NCBI GenBank assembly: GCA_021234155.1 | Contig: JAJEKV010000014.1 | Coordinates: forward strand, 8,759,563 to 8,823,562 | Origin: Isoetes taiwanensis | Lineage: Eukaryota > Streptophyta > Lycopodiopsida > Isoetales > Isoetaceae | Reading direction: 5' to 3' | Length of the DNA: 64,000 bases | Shown here: positions 34,601 to 46,192 of the stretch, piece after piece | Layout of the letters: each line of letters begins with the position of its first letter | Position numbering within the stretch: the stretch's first letter is position 1 | Translations under genes and position numbers: made by a program | The notes under the pieces: model-generated | Database searches by the model: none | Seen by the model: only the letters and a program-made list of their open reading frames with translations | What the model was told of the DNA's origin: nothing

Positions 34601-35304
34601 CCGACACCTCGGGCGATGGTGTCACCGGCCTCCCTCAAGAGCTGCAAGTGTCACCTTTGGCTCTTGTTTTGGGGGGTCGGCATGGTATTTAATCGTGGTC
34701 GCTAACCATTCTCCCCGCGGAGCCTCTAGGGACCCCGAAGGGAGATGCAACCCCTTCCTACCTCGACTCCACCTGGGAGATGCAACTCGGGAGTAGTCCC
34801 CGGAGCGGTGATGCCATGGGATTGCATGTCCGAAGGTTAGACTCCATGTCGAGCCCCTGATCTAGCCTATCCGCAGCATGCACAAGGAGTGAAGTGGTCA
34901 ACCCCAGCTATTGTCTTATGCCAGCCCCGCCATTGTTAAGGACTCTACCGCTTTATCTTGAGGCCTATCACGCCGGGCCAACTACCTTATATGCTCCGGA
35001 GCCACGGCAGTAGGAGCTCTCATGTTTTTTATGGCATACGACATGTTCTTTGCATCTATGGATATGTGGTTCAGCCCCTTCGAGGTAGTGCATATGTGGT
35101 GTTGTATTGCTAGTTCGACGTAATTATCGCCTGGCCGTTATAGGAGCCCATAGGGAAGGGCGCCAAGAAGACACCTTCAGGTCCCTCCCCGCACTAGGTC
35201 ACCCGAGAGGCGGGGGTAGACGAAGGCCCAGGCGGTTGTTGAGCCGGACGGGATTTCCCTTGTCGAAAGTGTAACACGCGCCGATATTTAGCAGGAGCAT
35301 CACA
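31609..35304 (+). mobile_element. Truncated 3' part of the gypsy element, copy B
   Basis: Contains integrase C-terminal remnants (32160-32800), the GATGATGGGA repeat region (32940-33270) and a polypurine tract (33687-33697). The LTR follows at 33698-35304, then cacataaaagc, which reproduces the TAAAA target duplication and flank of the first element. It was therefore copied with its flank and did not insert independently. Confidence 0.9.
33698..35304 (+). repeat. Gypsy 3' LTR, copy B
   Basis: Counterpart of 14051-15677. It begins tgacgttggggaatatacg, with the first bases and the hairpin damaged, and ends gcatcaca. Many short indels relative to both other LTRs fall in GC-rich segments. Confidence 0.9.
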
Positions 35305-35309
35305 TAAAA

Positions 35310-36065
35310 GCACCTAAGACGTGATTCAATAACTCATGCAAATGGGCTGGTCACCAAAACTAACCAAACATACCACGCCGGATATGGGCAAAACGCTGGT
35401 AGATCTCGAGGGCAATGCCATTAATCTTCAATGGCGCCCCTAATACCTCTCATAATACGTGATGTAATACATTTAGCTGTTATTATACATGCTTCATTTC
35501 TTTGAACATTTAAGTTTAAGTTTAATATAGTCCACTATAGAACCTGCAGAAAGAAGAAGAGCAAACTGACTTAGCATATTCTCTAGAGTGTTAAACTTGC
35601 AAGATAATTTTAAGAATAAAAAGAATTTAGAATTGTTTTTGCCTTATTTTAGTCAATGAATATATTATGTGCCTATTACATACCTTAAGTAACATCTTCA
35701 ATGTCATCTTCGTCATGAACATCTATCCCAATTGAATTTATACCTGCATAGTAAAACAAGATAATTTATGCAATTAGAAGGGGACTCTGGTGGCAACACT
35801 GACAAAGCCTATACCTCGTATTTCCCGAAGTCTAACACTGCCTCAACGCGAAGACGATGTGCACCCGCAGGAATGGAAGCTACAAGTCCGCGATTTCTTC
35901 ATGGGCAAAATGGGTGCAATGGAAATCGATGTGGGCCTCTCGTGAACATAGGATTGACTTCCCTGCCGATAGTGTGCCATCTTAACGCGGCGCCGAGCCT
36001 CCAGATCCTAGGGCTCATGAAGGAAACTAGCATCTAGGTACAGCTTTAGTGCATTGCAAAGGGAA
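35310..36065. other. Gypsy downstream flank, copy B
   Basis: Counterpart of 15683-16439. The acidic exon-like piece on the minus strand (about 35685-35745) is preserved. The block at 35775-36040 differs from copy A by several indels, so an open frame there is not conserved. Confidence 0.5.
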
Positions 36066-37329
36066 GTTATAAGATTTCTAAAAAACTAGTAACCAAATTG
36101 GTTTACAAATCAATAAATGTTGCTGAGATTTTTGAGAATGCAAAGACGGTCTTGAAGGAATTCATTCCACACAACTATAAGGGGAGGTGGCAGGCCAAAC
36201 AATTCAGAGAATGTTTGGCAACATTTCCAAAGGATTCAGTTGTTTCAGTGATCGATTTTGCTGAGAATTATACTTTTAAAATCCAACAAGAAATCCGAAG
36301 TCTTCAATGGAGGAATGATCAGTGTACAATTTTGGTACACATTACATATAGACATGCAACAAGAGTAAATGATCCTCACTTAGAAGAGAGTGAAAGGAAA
36401 ATTATTAAAGAGACTCATTTCTATATCTCGGATGATAAGGATCATGATACCTTATTTGTGCAACATTGCTTGCTCAAACATACACATTTTTTAGCAAACA
36501 GAGGTGTCAAGCACAAGCAACATGTTATGTGATCTGATGGATGCTCTCATCAGTCTAAAGGTGCAAGGCTATTTTATTTCCTTGGTAGGTACTACCAAAA
36601 CTCCAGCATTCCAATAAATTGAAATTACTTTGCTTCACACCATGGCAAAGGTATTCTAAAAGGTTCTGGTTTTTTTTCCTTTTATAATTATTGACCAATA
36701 TATGATGTACTGCTATTTCTTGAGACTGGTGAACAATGATGGTATTGGAACTGTCATTAAGAGGCACTAACTCATGAAATGTTTAAGAGGAATTCAACGC
36801 TATTGAGAAATGCATATGATTAGTTATTTTTTGTACAAGACATTTCAAAGAACATAATTGAAGAAAAGGACAGATATAGGTACTCTCTCAAAACCATTGT
36901 TAGCAATTGATAGATTGTTTGACTTAAAATTGATCCATGTTTGTGAAGTTGCAGATTTTTTGGGAAATTGGAATTGATGAAGTTGACAGGGAGGAGAGGT
37001 ATGATTGTGCAACTCTAGTTGGATCAAGTCATTTCATGCTATCGTGACCTATGCAAAGTTCGTGATCCTACTCAAGTAAAGGTGCATGAATTATTCTTGT
37101 TTCGGCCATAATTATTGGCTTGGTAAATATGGCAAGTGTCCAAACAAGGAGAGAATAGACTCATGAACTTTTTCCTCAACTAAAACTAGGTCTTCAAATA
37201 TAAAGATGAAGTCGCTTGATTGTCATTGTATGAGGGAGATCCTGAATGGAAGTCTGATATTATTGCAATTGGAGATAACTTTACAGTCAATGTTGAGCCT
37301 AACAACAAAGAAAAGAATATTTGTATATT
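36066..37329 (+). pseudogene. C-terminal piece of the transposase-like gene, copy B
   Basis: The 144-codon frame at 36098-36532 is identical to copy A, including the TGA in place of the WSDGC tryptophan. Differences begin only after about 36985 (gggaggagagg for ggagtgagagg, cgtgacc for cagacc). The perfect match over about 900 bp shows that the copies are very recent or are one locus represented twice. Confidence 0.6.
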
Positions 37330-37350
37330 CTGAAATGCACACAGATGTTG

Positions 37351-37968
37351 TTTTTTTTTTTTAAAGGACTTGAGCCTTTATTATCCGTGAGGACTAAAAA
37401 CTTAGTGGAGAGAATGTCCACCGAGCAAAACCACCCCACTCAAATACAACATCTAAACAATATGAAGAGCAAGCAAAACTCATAAGTAAGTATGAATCAA
37501 GATAGTGCTCCCAAACACGCTCTTCACCTCATTAGCAATTGATGAGCACCAATGCTTTGACAATTCGTTTGTTGGGCATCAAGAAGGATCCGCGGCATCT
37601 AAACAAGCAAGACCTTTGAATATGAAAAAGATTCCTTCTTTTCCAAATGGACCAAATGATCCATGCAGAAGCCAAATGAGATGCCCTTTTTGCCAAATTA
37701 TCCCAACTACTTGGATAGACTGCTAATAACACCTGCTGGCTATTCAAATTGCAATGAAAGAGGCCTTGAAGCCACAACCAAGCATGTCTGACATGTCTAC
37801 ACAGGAAGAAGCAATGCTCAATTGTCTCGTCCCTCTGTGCACATAAGGGACAAAGTGCAGATACCTCTGGATGAAATCTGTGCACCACTTACACACACCA
37901 TCCATACGATGTACGTGAATTATCGCCCTTGGCTTAGGATTTTCAAGTTCCTGAGGTACAAAGGGCGT
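37351..37968 (-). pseudogene. LINE fragment with zf-RVT domain, copy B
   Basis: Same fragment as at 17721-18342, with T-run 37351-37362. The LCPLCAQRDETIEHC knuckle is intact. The tail near 37532-37620 has extra bases (gtttgttggg, atccgcggcatc) that change frame relative to copy A. Confidence 0.73.
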
Positions 37969-38333
37969 GTAGGGTTTTATGATCCGCACATTCAAAAAGT
38001 CAATAAACATCAAAGAAACATGAAAGCCCTTGAAAAAAAACACATGCACATGTACTATATTGACGTCAGAACATTAGTCGCGAACATAACACTTACCTCC
38101 ATCACAAACCATCCGTGTAAACCACGTTCCTTGTGAACCTTGAAATTGTTAGGGTTTCACGATCTGCATATTCAAAAGGTCAATAAACGTCAAAGAAACA
38201 TGAAAATCCTTGAAAAAAAAACACATGCACATGTATTATATTGACGTCAGAACATTAGTCGCGGACATGACACTTACCTCCATCACAAAGCATCCATGTA
38301 AACCACGTTCCTTGTGAACCTTGAAATTGTATT
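37969..38333. repeat. Two tandem 181-bp repeat units, copy B
   Basis: Counterpart of 18343-18703, with units meeting near 38150. The first unit is identical to copy A. In the second, each copy has its own small errors. Confidence 0.82.
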
Positions 38334-38421
38334 GGCGCCTTCTTGAGGCATGGACGGTAGATCTTTAATAGCAACCCAAAATCCTTATCAATTTTGCACC
38401 TTTGAGAATGCTATATATAAC

Positions 38422-41400
38422 TGTTAGCAAATGACACATGTCATGTGTCACTATTCATAGATGACTAGGCATGCCACCTAGATGTTGCTGACATGGCTCT
38501 CCTATAAAGCCATAGTCACGCTTTATTGTTATTCATTCAGAATTCACTCACTAGACTAGCTAGATTGTCTATCTCATTCTATCCTTGCATAGTCGTCTTC
38601 ATCCTATTCATGTCCAGTCATATCTTCATGGTACCAGAGCTTAATGCAAGGAGGAAATTGAGTGCCGAATCTTAGCAGGTGGGATTAGAACGAGTTTTTT
38701 TTTTTTTTCCCCGGGTTTGATCATGAGGAATTCGAATCGATTCAAGTTCGAATTTGAATCGCTGGTTGACGCTGGTTGAAATCAAATTTTGTCAATTTTT
38801 AAGGCTGGATGTGATACACATCAGCTAGAATATTCTTTAAACTATGTGAACAGTCGATGATAATTCTTTGATAATCCTTTTTCCCGCAATCCGTGCTTCC
38901 TTCTTGGCTCTGTTCAATTTGAATTGTTTGCATCTGCATTCTTTTCACCACAAATGGCTATAGATGCCAATCCTTGGAAATACCTTATTCACCTGTGTTA
39001 GATATTGACAATTATTTCATGTGGCGAGATGCAAGGTTTGAGAGCTGTTTTTCAACCCAAGTGAAACCCTAGTTCGCCTGATGATTTGGAAAAGGATTTC
39101 ATGGCTTTGAATCATCTCAAAGCATGTATTTGTCCAGGTTTTCAGAGAGATATTCGAGGGTATACAACTTTTACCCCAGCATTTGATTTTCTGCATAAGA
39201 ATTGCATTCAGGCAGGTGAAGGTCAACAACTTGGTATTCAAAGCCAAATGGATAATCTCAGGTTGAAAACTTGCACTAATATGCGAGATTATCTGCAACA
39301 ATTGAAAGCATTGAAGGAAAAATTGCTTGTCGCAGAGGTACTCTATCGATTTGTCTCATCCAAGATGCTCTCAAAGGTTCGCCCGTGGAATATCAAAGTG
39401 TCTTTGATTATTACAAGGTCCAAGATAAGATCACTATCTCTTTCAATCAACTTCAGCTCAAACTTGTAGATGGTGAAACAAGATCAAATAAAAGATAGTT
39501 TCTATTCTGGAAGCAAGCTTTTTCTATTCTAGAACTTTAGTTGTTACATCCGATCTACTTCTTCCCCTTCCTATGAGTTCCGTTGAGGAAGCTAAATCAG
39601 GCTCCAAATCTGGATCCAAGCAACCCCTCACTTGCTTTTACTGTGGTAAAAAGGGCCATGTTAAGCGTGATTGCAGGAAGCTTCTAAAAGATACGGCCGA
39701 ATTTCTAAAACACAAGGAGGCCAAACCAAAAGCTCATGTTTTCCATGTTTATTTGAAGGAGGCAAAATTACAGTTCCTCAATGTCGCTGCAGAGAATCTA
39801 TCTACAACCACATACTTGGTTTGTGGATTCCGGGGCCACCAACCATTTGGCAGGCCAATCGAATGATTTCCAGACGCCTCATTCGTATGACAAAACAATT
39901 TGCTCAATCTAGTGCAAAAGGTGGTTTATCTATTTCTACCAAACACTGTCTTTCTCTCAAAATTAAAGATGTCATTCTAGTGCCTAGATTACTTGGGAAC
40001 TTACTTAGTATAAGTGAGTTTGATCGAAAGATGGGCTATTTCAGTGCTATTCTCGGATGGCTACGTTCACATTCTTCATAAAAATCCTTTGGATTTTGTT
40101 GATCTTCAACTTTTGGGCCCTATAGCTAATGGTCATTTAAATGAGGAAGGCTTGGATATTTTGGATTCTACTTCACGACAAAAAGAAGTATCATGTGAAT
40201 CATCACTTGCCGTTGCTGCTGTTCCAATAATACAGGAATCATTATGGCATGCAAGATTCAGACATATTCATCTTCCATCTCTATTTTTAGCCTCAAAATT
40301 GAATATGGTTCAAGGCATGCCTACACTTATTACCAAGGACTTGAAATGTGCTGCACGTAGTCTTGGAAAGAAGTACAAGCATCTTATCCATCACAAGCTG
40401 AGTTTCGAGCCCAACAATCGTTGGAACTGCTACATAGACATATGTCATCTCCCTCTCGAATCACTGGCTGGTAACAGGTATTTCCTTGTCGTAGTGGATG
40501 ATTTTAGTAGATATACATTGGTTTTTCCAATCAAATTCAAGTGTCAAGCTCTTGCTATCTTCAAAATCTTTAGTCTGCAAAATTGAAAATGAATTATCTA
40601 CTACTATTAAAGCTATCCGGTCTGATAATGCGAAGGAATATATCTCTAATGAATTTCAAACCTATCTTCAGTCCAAAGGGATCCATAGACAGTTGATTGT
40701 GCCTTATGTTCACTCTCAAAATGGAGTAGCAGAACAAAAGAATAGAACCCTTATGAATTTGGCTCACAACATTCTCAAATATAAAGAGTTACCTCCAGAA
40801 CTTTGGGCTGAGGCAGTTCTAACTACGGCTTATTTGTGTAACAGGGCTCCCACCCAGGACATCAACTTTAAGACACCTTTTGAGGCTCTGTATGGAATGA
40901 AGCTAGATGAGTCTAATCTAAGGGTTTTTGGCTGCCTAAGATTTGCTAGTGTTCCTCTCGAATTACTGCAAAAATAGGGCAAGTTAGCTGACAGGGCCAT
41001 AAAAGTGATTTTGTTTGGATATCCTAGCAACATGAAGATGGCGATGCTTTGATCTTGTTACCAAGAGTGTGTTTTGCCTCTAGAAGCATGCACTTTCTTG
41101 AGGATGCAGTCTACTCTAAGGAGTTTTATCATCTAACAACACTGATTATGCCCCAAGCTTAGTTCATTGTCCAGGAACAAGCTTGTAGCTATTGCATCAA
41201 TTCGCACGGGGTCCCACAGGCTACGGATTGAGACAGGTAGAGGGGAGCGGCCGCAATTGCCGCGAGAAGTTTAGACTATGTGCCTGTTGCCGCATAGCCG
41301 AGAAAGTTATTGAAGATGAAAGCCATACTTTTCGAAGTTGCCCCGCTTTTTGAGATAGTCCGAATGGTTTTTTGATTTTTAGCATTCCATTCCACGCTTC

Positions 41401-43967
41401 CACAACCCTCGTGAGCACCATATGTGCATGACTTGGCCTTATACTCTGTTCTAGATAAATGTCCGCGAATTACCGAGCCCTCGGAAGAGTCATTATCTCC
41501 GCTTGTCTAGTATCATCATTATCGCAAAGGTTTTTCCCTTGAAAAACTTTTCGTGGGTTTTTAATCCTAGTAGTAATGATTGTACTAGCCCATTGATGGG
41601 TCCCATGACCTATTGGTCTCCCGTGGACGTTAAAAATCTATTCTATTCTAGTCTATCATCAACACTTTTCATATTAACCATGACACTCAAGCTAGCCAAC
41701 CCGCGTGGTCTTCTCATATGGTTCATAATGGTGGCATTTCCTCTACTGCTGTATCTTCCATTGTTGCAAAGCCCTTCACATCCCGGCCGCTACTCCTAGT
41801 GTTGCAAGTTCTTCCAAAGATTCTCGACATTCCAACCGTTGTTGCAAAGAAATAGAGCGTGTGTGTGCAGATGTTTATGCACTATGAACCCCTTGAATAT
41901 CACTTAACCCATTGCAGATGAAGATAGTGAAGGGTATGAGTCTGATTCACATTCATTTGAGATGCCCATTCTCGAACCGGCAGCTAGATGCAATAGTTCT
42001 TGATCTTCCCTTGCTTAGAAGGTTTGCGTAGAATTGCCGAAGTTACAACCTATTGACTACTCGAAGATGGCTCTTCTAAATTTACTTGTAACTATGCTCT
42101 TATGACCAAGGTCTTTCAGCCGAAGTTGATCATGTTAATCATGTTCAAGCAATGAAAGAACCACACCGGGTTGCGTAAAATAAAAGATGAATTATCCATG
42201 TTACATAACCAAGATACATGGGAACCGGGTTCCTAAACCAACAGAAAAAAATATAATTGAGCTCAATGGGTATTCAAAACAAAGTACCATGTCGATGGTA
42301 CTCTTTCTAAGCACAAAGCAAGGCTGGTTGGTAAAAAGGGTTCAGCCAAAAAAGAAGGGTTTGATTATCATGATGTGTTTGCTCCAATTGTTAAGTTAGA
42401 CACACTTAAAGCAATGATAGATTTGGTAGTTTAAAAAAAGGCTGGCCTCTCTATCAAATGGATTTCAACCGCCTTTTGAATGGGAATTTGAAAGAGGAAC
42501 TTTACATGTTTCAACCACCGTGGTTTTAAAGATAAAGAGCAGCCAACTTACGGTGCAAATTGAAAAAGAGCATGTATGGCCTCGCATTAAGCTCCCCGCG
42601 GGCGGAATCAGAAAATCAATGCATTTCTCTTACGCCTTGGATACCGTGAGATCTAGAGCGTAACCCGAGCCTTTATTTCATGTCCACCGATTCTCAAGTT
42701 AGTGTGCTCTTTCTCTATGCCGATGACATGATTATGACAGAAGATGCAGATTCTATTATTTCTCATACTAAGAAAGCACTTATGGAAAACTTTGAGGTAA
42801 CAGATTTGGGCCTAATGCATTATTGTTTGGGAATGGAAATTTGGCAAGGTGCTCAAAGCATTCACCTTATTCAGTAGAAGTACACCATTGAACTTCTTGA
42901 GAAGTTTCATATGCGGTGATTGTAAAGTATCATCCCACCCGCTTGAAGTAGGTTGCACTATAACTCTAGACTCCAACCATGGGATGTTGATGCCACTCTT
43001 TACTGCATAGCCTAATTAGGGCTTGGCTTTATCTTACCAACACTAGGCCAGATTTGATATATCTTCGCAGTTGCCCCTACTAGGTTTATGCATCATCCTA
43101 AAGTACCAAGATTGGAAAGCAAAAACTAAACGAAGTTTACCATTACCTCAAAGGTACTCAAAGTGAAGGAGTCCTATATATCAGAGTTGATCATCCTATT
43201 CTTATGTTGTTTTCAGATTCCGATATGGCATCTACAGATCTTGAGAAAAGAAAATGCATTACTGGATTCATTTCCTTTCTTGGAGGCAATCCTATTAATT
43301 GGGGATCTGAAAAGCAAAAGACAAACAACATCAGTACTACTGAGGCTAAACTCAAGGCCTTGGTTACAACAGTATAAGAGATGCATTGGTTGGTTCACTT
43401 ATATGAAGATTTGGGCTGTCCACTCAAATCAAGCAACCATTTATTGTGATAACAAGGGGAGCCATTGCTCACGCCAAAGACTACAAGATGCATCTGCTTA
43501 TCAAGCATATGGCTATCAAACTATGGTTTGTCAAAGAGCAGTTCCAAAATGGATATCTCTCATTGTCTTACTGCTCTACCAAGCATCAAGTTGCCGATGG
43601 GTTTACAAAACCTCTTGGAGGACATCAATTCCGGCCGATGAAACAGCTTTGCATGTTCTCGCCCCATGCTCATTCTCGGGGATCATAGTGTTTTTTTTTT
43701 TCTCTAAAGCTTCTCTCTCGGGAGGCCTTTTTGTTTGTTTTATGTTTTTGTTTTTTTCAGTCCCGCTAGTCATCTGGTAGTTAACAAATGACACATGTCA
43801 TGTGTCACTATTCATACCTAGGTGTTGCCGACATGGCTCTCCTATAAAGCCATAGTCACGCTTTATTATTGTTCATTTAGAGTTCACTCACTAGACTAGC
43901 TAGATCATCTATCTCATTCTATCCTTGCATGGTCTTCTTCATCCTATACATATCCAGTCATATCTTA
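38422..43967 (+). mobile_element. Ty1/copia LTR retrotransposon, copy B
   Basis: LTRs at 38422-38628 and about 43778-43967 (first bases of the 3' LTR garbled as agttaaca). Primer-binding site at 38629. Same insertion as copy A, including the abrupt Helitron junction after catatctta. The gag start has lost about 30 bases relative to copy A (39028-39040). Confidence 0.9.
38954..43670 (+). pseudogene. Copia Gag-Pol polyprotein, frameshifted, copy B
   Basis: Better preserved than copy A in the middle. Zinc knuckle: CFYCGKKGHVKRDC (about 39632). GAG-pre-integrase: LWHARFRHIHLPSLFLASKL (about 40240). Integrase (40430-40977): YFLVVVDDFSRYTLVFPIKF, RSDNAKEYISNEF and VHSQNGVAEQKNRT, so the D, D and E residues are all present, with one frame change near 40580. 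RT: LYADDMIM (about 42713). RNase H: HLLIKHMAIKLWFVKEQF and the KHQVADGFTKPL end. It is still unreadable as one frame. The protease has a Gly in FRGHQ where copy A reads SGATK. Confidence 0.85.
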
Positions 43968-44335
43968 CTGTCCATGCATAGAGACAAGCTTTGGAAGATA
44001 TATCCCCACCTTATGCATTGTCTAGCCCAAAGGACTTGTTTATCGTCATGGCAAATGCCTACTTAGAAGAGGAATTGAACCTTTTCAAACCGAAATGGCA
44101 AACTTGAGTCGATAGGTACAATTAGAATGCATGATAGGAGCACAATGTCACCCACATGGATTCCAAGCATTATCTCCGCCCGCTGACACGCCTTCCTAGC
44201 TTTTCAGATAATCAATCACGTTCCATTGCACAGGCCCTTCTTGAATGACGTAGACCTCAACAACATGACAATGATTCTCACCTTCAGATTTAGCTTGTGG
44301 GGCAGTATACCACTCTTCGTAAATGTTCGATAGCA
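43968..44335 (-). pseudogene. Helitron PIF1-like helicase C-terminal fragment, copy B
   Basis: Counterpart of 24422-24783. The first part (near 44030-44200) carries indels relative to copy A, for example tgcctacttagaagagg for tgccggctgcaagagg, that break the AFAMTINKS frame. The LPHKLNLKVRIIVMLLR end is identical. Confidence 0.7.
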
Positions 44336-44468
44336 AACAAACTTTAAAGAACTTAGTACTTCAAGTTACATTGAATATTGTAAACTTTTCCTACAAGTTT
44401 TTAGCAATTTGGACCTCTTCATTTGCAGTTTTTTATTAAGTTGAATATTATTGTGGGTTGCATTCTAG

Positions 44469-44586
44469 AACTATTAAAAGACAACGTGCCAAAAATAAAC
44501 ATTTGGAAAGGGCTACGTCATCTCATTCTCAAAGGAGATTAGAAAAAAAAAAATCAACAGTTGAGATTCACAAGGGAAAAAACCAG
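44469..44586 (+). other. Exon-like basic piece, copy B
   Basis: Identical to 24921-25038, ending at CAG|gtaagt. Both copies remain open, but that says little because the duplication is so recent. Confidence 0.33.
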
Positions 44587-44592
44587 GTAAGT

Positions 44593-45588
44593 GGGACTCC
44601 TTATATACATTCGTTGTCAGACAAATTGATACATGTTCGCTGCCAGACGAATTTCATGTTGTAAGTGAGTAGACAATAGGAAGACATGGACAGAGGATAT
44701 GAAACCAGGGCGGTTGGGAAAGAGAAATTTCGCGGCGGGCTTGGCTGCCACGATAAATTTCTTGTAGGAATAAGTGTGTGGATGGATAATAGTTTGCAAA
44801 TTGAGAATGTTAATAAGACATTGACCAAATCCATGATCTGCGCACTAGGCTTGTAAGTATGATAATATTCTAGATCAATTGTTTAGCTAACATGTGAGGT
44901 TTTAACGTTAATGCTTCCAAGTTACTGCACGAATTTATCGAGACATCACTTGAATTGCGTTAATGCTTTCAAGTTACTGCACAAGTTTATGAGTTTGTCG
45001 AGGCATATCTTGGATTGATACAGTGGCATCTTTAATATATATGGAGGTGCATTCAGCATTGAGAGAATGGACAATTGTCATTAACCTTCATATAGGCTGC
45101 GAAGTCTATATTTGTGTGCATTTGCTATTTCTAAAGCATTCTTGATGGCCGATCTGTGCAACAAACTCGAGCTTTGGCACTATAATCAGTTGAGGATGGT
45201 ATCATCAGGAATACTTGACATCAAAATAATAATCAGTTGTCGGCTTGTGGCCAGCAATAGTCTTTCACTTCTTATGTTTTCTTCTTAGGGCTTTTGGGAT
45301 CTCCATACTTTAGGGCTTTCTTCTGACAAATCGAGTGAGTTTTAGCGAATAGGCATTTGGTTCGCCCTTCCTTGATGTTGAAGAGCAACCCACGTAACCA
45401 TTGTCTGTAAGTCGATATATCCTTTTCTCCTCTTTCATTTTAGGTTTGTTTCTGAATTTATGGGCAATGTAGAGTCTCGATGCTTTTTTGAATGAACTTA
45501 ACACTAGAGTTGTAAGTTGAACATAACGATTCTATATATCACTATGTTTCCGTGATATATAGAATCATGATGTAAAACAAGTTTGAGC
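44593..45588. other. Non-coding stretch with tandem repeat and hairpin, copy B
   Basis: Counterpart of 25045-26026. The gttaatgctt.caagttactgcac repeat is clear near 44908-45020. The hairpin gattctatatatcac / gtgatatatagaatc sits at 45528-45566 with a 9-base loop. No gene. Confidence 0.55.
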
Positions 45589-45739
45589 GATGTGCCATAA
45601 CACGTGGATAAATGGATTGGCCACATGATTAACTTTCTTAACTTTTTAAGAGGTCCTCCATTTAAGCCGGAGGCCAGTTTCAGATCTTTCATTCGAGGGC
45701 GGCAGAATAAGAAAAATCCAGTTTATGTACTATGTAATT

Positions 45740-45823
45740 CACCGATGGGACAGTATTACGCCCCGTAAGGGCTTCAAGGAGCCGCCTTGAAGCCCTGTGG
45801 GGTGCAATACTGTCTAGCCAGTG
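45740..45823. other. 84-nt hairpin in repeat unit 1, copy B
   Basis: Near-symmetric inverted repeat: gggcttcaagg pairs with ccttgaagccc around agccg, and the stem extends outward through gcccc/ggggtgc and acagtatt/aatactgt to cacc...ggtg-like ends. A second member lies at 48284-48367 and degraded ones at about 26190-26275 and 28685-28770. Confidence 0.7.
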
Positions 45824-46192
45824 GCTTAGGGGACATAATAAATCCTTTGGTTCAGATTATTATACGTGACATTCCACATAGAAATTGTTGGCTCGGGTTA
45901 TGGCGCAATTTCTTGCGAAGCTCTGGCAAAGTTTGTTGCTGGATTCAATGGTGAGTAAGGATTCTTTCGAGCTATTGCTCCAAAAAAATAGAAGCAGAGC
46001 TATAACAATCAAAAATATATTGCCGTAGATGGGAATCCGTTTACATCCAACAACGTAAAATAAGTTTGAGCGATGCGGCATAACATGTGTATAAATGGAT
46101 TGGCCACATGATTACAACTCTCTTATTTTTTTTTAAGAGATCCTCCATTTAAGTCAGAGGCCAGTTTCAGATCTTCTACTTGAGGGCGGCAG

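Noticed and set aside
33698-35304. Independent solo LTR insertion
   Set aside because: Upstream gypsy sequence and the identical TAAAA flank show that it was copied as part of the large duplication.
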